In this document: one piece after another, positions 1 through 7,137 of the stretch | How the letters are laid out: each line of letters opens with the position of its first letter | Numbering within the stretch: the first letter of the stretch is position 1 | Source: an uncultured Bacillota bacterium | GTDB lineage: Bacteria; Bacillota_I; Bacilli_A; RFN20; CAG-288 | Length of the DNA: 50,335 nucleotides | NCBI GenBank assembly: GCA_949299015.1 | Contig: CASFYT010000003.1 | Coordinates: 1 to 50,335 of the forward strand | Reading direction: 5' to 3' | Translations under genes and position numbers: made by a program | Notes under the pieces: model-generated | What the model was told of the DNA's origin: nothing | What the model saw: only the letters and a program-made list of their open reading frames with translations | Database searches by the model: none

Positions 1-219
1 GATCCAAAGGATCGCCAGGAAGGCGAGCGCAAGGAGGACGGCCGGGAAGGCCGCACCGAAGAGGAAGACGAAGGAATAGGTCAGAAACGCCCCGAGATAC
101 GTCTCGCCCGAAAAGGAAAGGATGACAAAGGCAAGGACAAAGAGGCCGACAAGCGTCGGAACGAGCCGATGTTTCTTCTCCTTCTTTCCGTCCGGTATTT
201 CGTTGATTTGCTTTTCCAT
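1..219 (-). CDS. FtsK/SpoIIIE-like DNA translocase, N-terminal fragment
   Basis: An open frame runs from an ATG at 217-219 off the left edge, giving the first 73 residues. It starts with a charged stretch (MEKQINEIPDGKKEKK), followed by two hydrophobic segments at about residues 19-37 and 43-73. A short charged start followed by hairpin-like membrane segments fits the N-terminal membrane domain of FtsK/SpoIIIE. No motor-domain motif lies inside the window, so the call rests on shape only; another multi-spanning membrane protein is possible. There is no clear ribosome binding site, and the ATG lies only 7 nt from a TATACT box. Confidence 0.45.
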   Translation of the reverse strand, partial: MEKQINEIPDGKKEKKHRLVPTLVGLFVLAFVILSFSGETYLGAFLTYSFVFLFGAAFPAVLLALAFLAILWI

Positions 220-224
220 ACCTA

Positions 225-247
225 AAAGTATATCACAGATATACTTT
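225..247 (-). promoter_or_regulatory. Perfect palindrome overlapping the -10 box of the FtsK-like gene
   Basis: Two perfect 10-bp arms (AAAGTATATC and GATATACTTT) flank a 3-bp spacer. Read on the minus strand the right arm contains TATACT, a 5/6 match to a sigma-A -10 box, which ends 7 nt before the ATG at 219. A repressor bound here would cover the promoter, and the transcript would start at or next to the start codon. The operator role is inferred from symmetry and position. Confidence 0.5.
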
Positions 248-900
248 GCCAAAAGGACAAGGGCAATGGAAAACGCCGTTTCATGGGAAAAGACGGTCCG
301 TGAAGGGACAGGATTCCACGGAAGAAGCGCGACATCAGGGAAGGAAGGCGCCGCCCATGAGGAGGGAGGACCGGATGGCTTTTCCCCCCTCGCCCCTTTC
401 CACGTCCATCGCCCATCGCAAGAAACTCGGTCCTTCCTCCAGGAACGACGATTCCATGGCTTCTTCCCATCAGGAAAGACAGGGGTGGACGGGGAATCAA
501 TCATTCTGGTATTTTTCATATATGTATATGAGTTCAAAATCCAAGTTATGTTAATTTTTTTGAATAAAATATTGTTTACCGTCTTAATATCATTAAGGAA
601 GGTTGTTCTTATTTCTCTCCGGGTTCTTCCTTTGACGGACGATGATGGGGCGACAGGGGAAGGCACCCTGGAAGGAGTCGAAGGAAGGGAGGACGTCGTC
701 GAACCTTCCCCCGGAGAGATGGGAACGAACGGAGGGAAAGGAAGAAAACTGGTGGACGAACTTTCCACCCCTCTCCTTCTCCCCATCCCAAAAAGGAAGG
801 AGAAATAGGCTTCGAAAAGGCAGGAGAATCTCCTCGAAGATGCCTTGACAAGGACGTCGAAGGAGGTTATCGCGATCTTTCGGCAAAGAGGCGGACAAAA
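248..900. other. Long non-coding stretch with AT-rich centre and palindromes
   Basis: No convincing gene is seen. Open frames here lack ribosome binding sites and do not show the codon use of the neighbours. The flanks are purine-rich and GC-rich, while about 500-610 is AT-rich. Two perfect palindromes lie in that part: TCATATA-TG-TATATGA at 516-531 and CTTAAT-ATC-ATTAAG at 583-597. A weaker inverted repeat, GGTGGA...TCCACC, is at 751-769. The AT-rich core could hold promoters for either direction or an unrecognised RNA. Confidence 0.4.
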
Positions 901-942
901 GGCAAGCGTCCTTCCCCCTTGCCTGGAAAGGAAGACTATAAT
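901..942 (+). promoter_or_regulatory. Promoter region of the NrdD-tail-like gene
   Basis: A perfect TATAAT at 937-942 lies 25 nt before the ATG at 968. No good -35 box is seen at the normal distance. Just upstream, GGCAAG (901-906) and CTTGCC (918-923) form an inverted repeat that could be an activator or repressor site. Confidence 0.45.
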
Positions 943-967
943 CATAGGGACATACAGGAGGTCAACG

Positions 968-1255
968 ATGGTCATCCACGCTCAGGAAGGCATCACGGAA
1001 GAAGAGACGAAGAAGGTCGTCGAGGAAATCCAGGCGAAGAATCCCGGAAAGGAAATCACGGAGGTCGACATCGACATCGATGGCGACTACCTCAACGTCC
1101 ACTATCATTTCCAGGAACCCAATTTCGAACGGATCCGCCGCATCACGGGCTACCTCGTCGGAACGCTCGACCGCTTCAACAACGCCAAGAAGGCCGAGGT
1201 CCAGGACCGCGTGAAGCACAACCGCTATTCCGATCCGTCGGAGCTCAGCAAGTAG
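968..1255 (+). CDS. Stand-alone anaerobic ribonucleotide reductase (NrdD) C-terminal-like protein
   Basis: 95 residues. The start at 968 is chosen because AGGAGG (956-961) lies 6 nt before it and the -10 box at 937 excludes earlier starts. The second half (RITGYLVGTLDRFNNAKKAE, then DRVKH) resembles the segment near the C-terminus of class III anaerobic ribonucleoside-triphosphate reductases. The protein has no cysteines, so neither the zinc ribbon nor the radical-site region of a full NrdD is present. Small proteins of this kind in Bacillota are usually annotated as anaerobic RNR, but a catalytic role is not supported here. It is a single gene ended by its own hairpin terminator. Confidence 0.6.
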   Translation: MVIHAQEGITEEETKKVVEEIQAKNPGKEITEVDIDIDGDYLNVHYHFQEPNFERIRRITGYLVGTLDRFNNAKKAEVQDRVKHNRYSDPSELSK

Positions 1256-1266
1256 CGGCCGTATCC

Positions 1267-1296
1267 GGGGCGGGAGGAAATCCCACCCCTTTTTTT
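1267..1296 (+). terminator. Rho-independent terminator of the NrdD-tail-like gene
   Basis: GGGGCGGGA pairs with TCCCACCCC (one C-A mismatch) around a 5-nt loop, followed by seven T residues, 11 nt after the stop codon. Confidence 0.8.
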
Positions 1297-1299
1297 GTC

Positions 1300-1333
1300 A
1301 AACGAAAAGCGGGTCAGGCAACGACTGACCCGC
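1300..1333 (-). terminator. Rho-independent terminator of galKT
   Basis: GCGGGTCAG (1309-1317) pairs perfectly with CTGACCCGC (1325-1333). On the minus strand it is followed by TTTTCGTTT, 35 nt past the galT stop. Confidence 0.8.
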
Positions 1334-1367
1334 CTTCCGTTTGAATCGAAAAAGGAATGGCGTTCCT

Positions 1368-2873
1368 TTATTCGTTGACGAAGTCGACGAAGCGACGGAT
1401 TCCTTCCCGTCCCCTTTCGTCCTGCTTGTAGACGCCCGCGCACTCCAGGACCTTCATGAAGGTCTTGCCGATTTCGGACTCGAGCATCCTCTCCACTCCC
1501 GAGGCATCGAGCTCGGAGGGATAGTCCTTGCGGAAGGAGGCATACCAGGCGGCGTGCTTCTCCGTCTGCTCGTCTCCGGACAGATCCTCGCCGCGAAGGA
1601 TATGTTCCTTCATCTTCTCCATCTCGCCCTTGAGGCGGGAAGGAAGGACGGCAAGGCCCATGACCTCGATGAGTCCGATGTTCTCCTTCTTGATGTTCCA
1701 ATACTCCTCGTGGGGATGATACAGTCCCAGGGGATGTTCCTTGGTCGTGATGTTGTTCCTTAGCGCCAGGTCGATGACGAACTTGTCTCCGTCCCGATGC
1801 ACGATCGGAGTGACCGTGTTGTGCGGCGTGTTCTCCGTCTCGGCGAAGATCTCGCACTTTTCGTCGGTGTACTTCCGCCAGCTGGCGATGATCTTGCAGG
1901 ACAGCTGGATGAGCTTCTCGCTGTCCTCCGATTCGAGGCGGATGACGGAGAGCGGCCAGTAGAGATGGGAGGCACGGACGTCCTCGAACCCACGGAAGGT
2001 GAATTCCTGGACCGTCTTGGCAAGGAACATCGGGAAGGTATAGTTTCCGCCCTGGTAGTGGTCGTGCGTCAGGATCGAGCCGCCGACGATCGGAAGGTCG
2101 GCGTTGGAGCCCAGCATGTAGTGCGGGAACTGCGAGACGAAGGCAAAGAGATGTCGGATGGCCGCCTCATTGATGACCATCGGGATATGCTCTCTGTTGA
2201 AGACGATGCAATGTTCGTTGTAGTAGGAATAGGGCGAATACTGGAGGTAGAAATGGTCGCCGCACAGGTCCAGCGGGATGATGCGGATCGTCTCCCTCGC
2301 CGGATGGTTGACCCTTCCCCGATAGCCTTCGTTCTCCCGGCAGAGCATGCACTTGGGATAGCTCGACTGCTTCAGGAGCTTGGCCGCTGCGATGGCCTTC
2401 GGGTCCTTTTCCGGTTTCGAGAGGTTGATGGTGATGTCCAGTTCCCCGTAGGGCGTCGCGCTCTTCCAGCGCAGATCCTTCTTGATGCGGTAGGCGCGGA
2501 CATAGTCCGTGTCCTTGCTGAAGGCGTAATACCACGTCGTCGCCTTGACCGGGTCTTCCTTCGTCAAGGCATAGAAACGATCGATGACGCTCTGCGGACG
2601 CGGCGTGAAGCAGTTCATGACCTTCGTGTCGAAGAGGTCGCGATAGACGACGGAATCGTTTTCCAGGAGATGGTTTTCCGCCGCATAGTCGAGGATTTCC
2701 TTCAGCGTGCTCTCCAGCTCGACGTTCCGGTACTCCGTCTCCGGCTCGACGTATTCGTCAAGGTTGAGGACATCAAGAAGGAGGTTGACGGAATAGCAGA
2801 CTTCCTCGGGAGAAATCAGGCCCTTCTCGAGCGCATAGGTCGCAAGCTTCTTGATGCTTTCGTTGATATTCAT
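1368..2873 (-). CDS. galT: UDP-glucose--hexose-1-phosphate uridylyltransferase (Firmicutes type)
   Basis: 501 residues, the usual length for the class II (Firmicutes) GalT family. The enzyme moves UMP from UDP-glucose to galactose-1-phosphate in the cytoplasmic Leloir pathway. The active-site signature LTHDHYQGG is at about residues 268-276, and a CxxC pair (KCMLC) lies near residues 175-178 in a block typical of this class (YPKCMLCRENEGY). Its ATG shares one base with the galK stop codon (TGATG), so translation is probably coupled to galK. The product UDP-galactose is the substrate of GalE, which is encoded separately at 20926. Confidence 0.95.
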   Translation of the reverse strand: MNINESIKKLATYALEKGLISPEEVCYSVNLLLDVLNLDEYVEPETEYRNVELESTLKEILDYAAENHLLENDSVVYRDLFDTKVMNCFTPRPQSVIDRFYALTKEDPVKATTWYYAFSKDTDYVRAYRIKKDLRWKSATPYGELDITINLSKPEKDPKAIAAAKLLKQSSYPKCMLCRENEGYRGRVNHPARETIRIIPLDLCGDHFYLQYSPYSYYNEHCIVFNREHIPMVINEAAIRHLFAFVSQFPHYMLGSNADLPIVGGSILTHDHYQGGNYTFPMFLAKTVQEFTFRGFEDVRASHLYWPLSVIRLESEDSEKLIQLSCKIIASWRKYTDEKCEIFAETENTPHNTVTPIVHRDGDKFVIDLALRNNITTKEHPLGLYHPHEEYWNIKKENIGLIEVMGLAVLPSRLKGEMEKMKEHILRGEDLSGDEQTEKHAAWYASFRKDYPSELDASGVERMLESEIGKTFMKVLECAGVYKQDERGREGIRRFVDFVNE

Positions 2874-4039
2874 CAGAAGAGTCTCCTTCCTCCTTCTCCG
2901 ACTTCAAGCTCGTAGATGGAGCAATCCAATCCCGTCTTTTCCTTATAGGATTTGGCAACGTTGGTACGGAAGGCCTCAATGCAGTCGTCTCGGACGATGG
3001 AGACCGTATTGCCACCCCATCCGCCGCCCGTCTCACGCGAGCCATAGACGCCTTCCTGCTTCCGCGCCTCGGCGACCAGGGTATCGATCTCGAAGCAGGT
3101 CGCATCATACTCGTGCTGGAGGGAATCGCCCGACTCGTTGATCAGTCGTCCGAACGTCTCCAGGTCGTTCTTCTTCAGGGCCTCGACCGCCTCCTTGGTC
3201 CGATATTCCTCGTAGACGGCGTGCTTCGCCCTCAGGCGGCAGGTCGGGTCGACGATCTTGTCCTTGTATTCCTCGAATTGCTCGGGAGTCAAATCGCAGA
3301 GAGCCTGGATGGGAAGAACCTTCTTCAGGTCGGAAAGGGCTTGTTCGCACTCCGCTCTCCGCTCGTTGTAGTGGCTGGAGACAAGGCTATGAGGTTTGTT
3401 GGAGTTGCTGACGATGATCTTGGAGCCCTTGAGGACAAGGGGAACGTACTGGTATTCCAGGGTCGCCGTGTTGAGGAAGATGGCATGGTCCTTCTTTCCC
3501 ATCGCCGAAGCGAACTGATCCATGATTCCGCAGTTCATGCCGATGAAGTCGTTTTCCGCCTTCTGGCCGAGAAGGGCGATGTCGATCGGCGTGACGTCGA
3601 AGCCATAGTAGTCCTTGACCATCGTGCCGATGACGACTTCCATGGCGGCGGAAGAAGAGAGTCCGGAACCCGGGATGTTGCCGTAGATATAGATGTCGAA
3701 GCCCCGGTCGAGGTGCATGTCCTTGAATTTTCCAAAGGCCCAAATCACGCCCTTCGGATAGTTGGTCCAGCTGTTCTCCTTCTTGACGAGGTCGTCCAAG
3801 GAGCTTTCCAAGATGCCGAGGCGAGGATAGTTCGCCGAGAAGAAATGCAGCTTCCGGTCCTCCCTCTGACGGACGATGGCATAGTTTCCCGTGTTCAGCG
3901 CACAGGGGAAGACATGTCCTCCGTTGTAGTCGATGTGCTCGCCAATCAGATTGACGCGTCCGGGAGCGAAATAGCCGCGGATGTCGCCTCCTTCGCCATA
4001 GACTTTGACGAAGCCAGCCCGTAATTCCTCGTAGTTCAT
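2873..4039 (-). CDS. galK: Galactokinase
   Basis: 388 residues, full length for the GHMP kinase family. It phosphorylates galactose to galactose-1-phosphate with ATP. The galactokinase signature GRVNLIGEHIDY is at about residues 28-39, the GHMP ATP-binding motif PGSGLSSSAA at 123-132, the substrate-binding block MNCGIMDQFASAM near 168-180, and the C-terminal GGGWGG motif is present. The start has a strong AAGGAGG site. It is the first gene of a two-gene operon with galT and is probably under carbon catabolite control through the cre-like site next to its -10 box. Confidence 0.96.
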   Translation of the reverse strand: MNYEELRAGFVKVYGEGGDIRGYFAPGRVNLIGEHIDYNGGHVFPCALNTGNYAIVRQREDRKLHFFSANYPRLGILESSLDDLVKKENSWTNYPKGVIWAFGKFKDMHLDRGFDIYIYGNIPGSGLSSSAAMEVVIGTMVKDYYGFDVTPIDIALLGQKAENDFIGMNCGIMDQFASAMGKKDHAIFLNTATLEYQYVPLVLKGSKIIVSNSNKPHSLVSSHYNERRAECEQALSDLKKVLPIQALCDLTPEQFEEYKDKIVDPTCRLRAKHAVYEEYRTKEAVEALKKNDLETFGRLINESGDSLQHEYDATCFEIDTLVAEARKQEGVYGSRETGGGWGGNTVSIVRDDCIEAFRTNVAKSYKEKTGLDCSIYELEVGEGGRRLF

Positions 4040-4062
4040 CGTTTCCTCCTTGATCTAGGCCA

Positions 4063-4076
4063 TGTATGCGCTTACG
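4063..4076 (-). promoter_or_regulatory. Candidate cre (CcpA) site at the galKT promoter
   Basis: The plus-strand sequence TGTATGCGCTTACG matches the cre consensus TGWAANCGNTNWCA at 12 of 14 positions. It abuts the -10 box on its transcribed side, where CcpA binding would block initiation or early elongation. Catabolite repression of galactose genes by CcpA is well known in Bacillota; the site here is a motif match only. Confidence 0.55.
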
Positions 4077-4082
4077 ATTATA
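4077..4082 (-). promoter_or_regulatory. -10 box of galKT
   Basis: A perfect TATAAT on the minus strand, 37 nt upstream of the galK start. The -35 element is weak (TTTTCC at 17 bp), consistent with a promoter that needs regulation. Confidence 0.6.
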
Positions 4083-4220
4083 GCCTTTTCCAAGCCGCAG
4101 GAAAAGGGATCTTTCGAGGGGGGAGGTGGAATGTTCCATCGTTTTCCGGCAATTGATGCACCAATATGGGAAAAGCGTCCTGTATCTTCTCTCCTCTGTC
4201 CTTTTTTGCAATGAAAAACC

Positions 4221-4226
4221 TATAAT
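4221..4226 (+). promoter_or_regulatory. -10 box for the 4252/4416 genes
   Basis: A perfect TATAAT followed after 10 nt by AAAGGAG and an ATG at 4252. The -35 region is not well matched. This is the only evident promoter for the ABC-like gene at 4416. Confidence 0.5.
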
Positions 4227-4251
4227 ATTCATAGCCAAAGGAGAAAAGCCG

Positions 4252-4419
4252 ATGAAGCAAAGATTTGGGAAGGAACCGTCCTTTTCTCGTCCCACGGCGC
4301 TTCCCCTGTTCCAGGAGAGAGGAAATCCATCTTTCCGACACCCCTTGACCCGGCCGTCAAGTCCCGGGGTCCACACCAATGGAGGCAGTGTCCTTTCGCA
4401 AAGGAGGAAAATGGCATGA
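4252..4419 (+). CDS. Possible 55-aa leader ORF upstream of the ABC-like gene
   Basis: Begins MKQRFGKEPSFSR and ends QRRKMA; the peptide is basic and proline-rich, with no similarity I recognise. In favour: a perfect -10 box at 4221, a strong AAAGGAG site 8 nt or so before the ATG, and a stop that overlaps the next start as ATGA (4416-4419), as in translational coupling. Against: codon use differs from neighbouring genes and the sequence looks like no folded domain. It may be a leader peptide controlling the downstream gene or simply a transcribed leader. Confidence 0.4.
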   Translation: MKQRFGKEPSFSRPTALPLFQERGNPSFRHPLTRPSSPGVHTNGGSVLSQRRKMA

Positions 4420-6977
4420 TCGCATATCGTCCAGAGACAATGAATTCCGATAAAAATGAGACATCTTCTCTCCCCAATGTTGGCTTTGTTCTTATCGATG
4501 AAAATGAAGCCATCCGATTGCTTGATGCCATCAAAGGAGTTGATTCCGGAAAGGACATCCTTTCTATCGACGGCAAGGACGTCGCTTCGATGCCTCCAGA
4601 GGAAAGGGCAAGGAACATTGCCCTGGCCGATGAAAAGTACGCCCCGCTGCTGAACGTTTCGATCCTGGAGAACGTCACGCTCTCCTATCAAAGCTCGACG
4701 AGGGTCACTCCGGAGGAATGCAGCCGTGGGATGAAGGCGCTCGAAGCCGTCGGTCTGGAAGGCAAGGCGGGATGTCTTCCCTATCGTTTCGGCCTCGAAA
4801 CGCAGAGGATGGTTCGCCTTGCCCGCGCCCTCGCCCAGGAGACTCCTGTCCTCCTGATCCATTTCGACCTGGAAGAGGAAGAGGAGAGGCGCATGGCAAC
4901 CCTGCTGCGTCCTCTTGCCGATTGTCGCCTGATTCTTTTCACCTGCAGGAACGTCTCCTCTCTTCGCGAGGAGAAGGACCTCGTCCTGGCATCGATTGAA
5001 AAAGCTGCGGCGGCTCCGAGCCCTCAGAAGACGGAAAACAGCGATCTGTCTTCGAAGGGACAAAGAGGAAAGAAGCACCTTTGGAGGCCGATCTCCATCG
5101 GACTCCGGACGTTGAACAAAAGCCTTTCGACCATCGCCGCCCTCTTTCTTGTCGCCTTTTCCTTCTCCTTCGGCGCCTTCGTCGTCAACACCGTCTCCTT
5201 CGACCAAAGCGATGCCATGTCTCAGCTCATCCAGAAAAGAGACATCCCGCACTTTGCCAAGGAAGGAAATGTCAGCGAGGAGATCCTCGAGAAGGTCGAC
5301 GCCATCGATTCGGGACGAAACCATCTTGCCTTCCTGAACGATGCCTTCGCCTATCCGGATCCTCTTTCCGAATACCCCCTCCTGACCGTCGCGCTGTACA
5401 ACGACGACCTGTTCTTCCCAAAGGACGAGCAGTCCGATCAAAGCCGGATCGTCTCCGGCCGAAAGCCCCTCTTCGAAAACGACGTTCTCATTTCATACAG
5501 CCTGATGAAAGAGTTTCGTCAAAACGGCTTCTACAACCCGCTGACCAATGAGCAAACCTATCCGACAGAGAAAGAAATCATCGGCCTTCCCCTCTTCCCT
5601 TCGGCAATCGATCGCTACTATTCCAGGAAGGATCAAGAACCGTTCCTCATCTGCGGAGTTCTCAGCGAGGTGGCGTCCCGGGACGATTTCCTCCGTGCCG
5701 ATTGCTACGTTTCGGAAGCGGGAAAGGAATGGCTGAAGACGGAATTCTCCACCAAATTTTATTGCGACGAATTCGATAGCGCACAGCCATTCGCCGCCTA
5801 TGACGAAAACGGATACCACCTGTTCTTCGAGGAAGGAAAGACGACGCTTCTTCCGGGAGAGGTCCTGGTCGGACTGAGTTCCTCCTTCTATCCCAGATTG
5901 TTCGAGGCCTATGAGGAACCCCTCAAGATGGAGATTTCTGCCGAGAACAGCGCCAACGGAGTCCGAGAGTTCTACACCGACTCCTACCTCTTCTTCGAAG
6001 CCCTGTACAACAATGCCGCCTCCTACGTCGCCAATCGATACTGGGAGGAAGCCTTCCGGGACCAGTCCTTCCCCATCGATTCCGAGGCCGAAACGTACTA
6101 TGCGAAACAGGGCCTGGAGGTTCCGGAAACCCTCCCCGAAAGTGTCAAGCCGAAGATCTATGCCTCCTATCTCCTCGATCGATTCCAAGACAGAAAATAC
6201 TACACGCCCCATTTCTCCGAACTGGTGAACGTCTACTGGGCCTGCCTTCTGGACAGCGTCGACGGCCTTACGGCAAGAAAACCGTTCATGGAAGTCGAAG
6301 CGTCCCGCAGTCTGCCCCCTCTCAAAGTGGTCGGGTTCTCTCTCATGGTGAACCCGGACAGAAGGCCTTACAGCAATGACTACGATCGGTCCTTTACTCT
6401 ATCGGAAGAAGATCTTCGGGCGATGGGGATGCATCCGCAGAACTCCTCCATCCGCTTCGATGTCCCATACGACTCCAACCGCCTTCTCTCCCTCCTGAAG
6501 GCGACGGAGAGCCTCGAGTTTTCCGGCGGCGATTCCGCATCCCGAGCCTTGTTTTACCTCCATGGTTCCGAGAGCGACATCCTCTACTCGACCCTCGGCC
6601 ATCTCCCCATCGTCCTTCAGATCGCCATCGCCGTCCTCCTCGTCCTTCCCCTTGCACTGGCGTTCGCCAGGACCTATCAGGATGCCAAGCAGAAGCGGCA
6701 GAAGGTCGAAACCCTCCAATCCATCGGATGGAGCCGGTCCAAGGTCTTCTCCTACTTCCACGGTTCCTGGGGTCTGATCACCCTCGCCTTTCTCCTTCTT
6801 TCCGTTCTTCTCCATGTCCTGGGAATCCTCCTCTTCAACTTCTACAGTCCCCTCATCATGCCCTTGTCCTTCCTTTCGCTCCTCGTTCCCGTCGGCGGCT
6901 TCCTCCTTCTGTGGCTCACCACGTTCCTGCCCGCCCTCGCGAAGCGCATCCGGAAGCGGAAGGCCGGACGCAACTGA
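4416..6977 (+). CDS. FtsX-type permease fused to a degenerate ABC ATPase domain
   Basis: 853 residues. Residues 20-200 align by eye to an FtsE/MacB-type ATPase domain, but every catalytic motif is lost. The Walker A region reads VLIDENEAIRLL (about 25-36), with no GKS/T; the Q-loop region reads ALADEKYAPLLN; the signature is RFGLETQRM (124-132) instead of LSGGQ; Walker B reads VLLIHFD; and the switch histidine position reads LFTCRN. The ILENVTL and RLARALA blocks remain. A membrane helix follows at about 237-260, then a large extracytoplasmic domain and three C-terminal helices (about 718-850), the FtsX topology. Start: AAGGAGG 8 nt upstream. It probably cannot hydrolyse ATP, so it may pair with an active partner or act as a sensor. 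Codons at 4416-4560 are unusually AT-rich. Confidence 0.75.
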   Translation: MIAYRPETMNSDKNETSSLPNVGFVLIDENEAIRLLDAIKGVDSGKDILSIDGKDVASMPPEERARNIALADEKYAPLLNVSILENVTLSYQSSTRVTPEECSRGMKALEAVGLEGKAGCLPYRFGLETQRMVRLARALAQETPVLLIHFDLEEEEERRMATLLRPLADCRLILFTCRNVSSLREEKDLVLASIEKAAAAPSPQKTENSDLSSKGQRGKKHLWRPISIGLRTLNKSLSTIAALFLVAFSFSFGAFVVNTVSFDQSDAMSQLIQKRDIPHFAKEGNVSEEILEKVDAIDSGRNHLAFLNDAFAYPDPLSEYPLLTVALYNDDLFFPKDEQSDQSRIVSGRKPLFENDVLISYSLMKEFRQNGFYNPLTNEQTYPTEKEIIGLPLFPSAIDRYYSRKDQEPFLICGVLSEVASRDDFLRADCYVSEAGKEWLKTEFSTKFYCDEFDSAQPFAAYDENGYHLFFEEGKTTLLPGEVLVGLSSSFYPRLFEAYEEPLKMEISAENSANGVREFYTDSYLFFEALYNNAASYVANRYWEEAFRDQSFPIDSEAETYYAKQGLEVPETLPESVKPKIYASYLLDRFQDRKYYTPHFSELVNVYWACLLDSVDGLTARKPFMEVEASRSLPPLKVVGFSLMVNPDRRPYSNDYDRSFTLSEEDLRAMGMHPQNSSIRFDVPYDSNRLLSLLKATESLEFSGGDSASRALFYLHGSESDILYSTLGHLPIVLQIAIAVLLVLPLALAFARTYQDAKQKRQKVETLQSIGWSRSKVFSYFHGSWGLITLAFLLLSVLLHVLGILLFNFYSPLIMPLSFLSLLVPVGGFLLLWLTTFLPALAKRIRKRKAGRN

Positions 6978-7098
6978 CGTCTGTCCCTCTCCGAAGCACG
7001 AAATCCCTTCCGATTCGGACTCTTGTTCAAAACAGAAGGAAACTTCCTGCCGCCGGTCCAGGCAAGACGACTTTCTGATTGTATTTACCGAGGAAACA

Positions 7099-7104
7099 TA
7101 TAAT
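7099..7104 (+). promoter_or_regulatory. -10 box of the yitT-gltX operon
   Basis: A perfect TATAAT 33 nt before the yitT start. No consensus -35 is seen at 17 bp. The rest of the 6978-7137 gap shows no terminator or other gene. Confidence 0.45.
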
Positions 7105-7137
7105 ATATAGAGGTCAAACTTTTGAGGTTCAGCGCAC

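Noticed and set aside
122-808. A 228-codon plus-strand frame across the left non-coding region
   Set aside because: It runs through the FtsK-like start on the opposite strand and the palindromes, lacks a Shine-Dalgarno, and its codon use changes several times.
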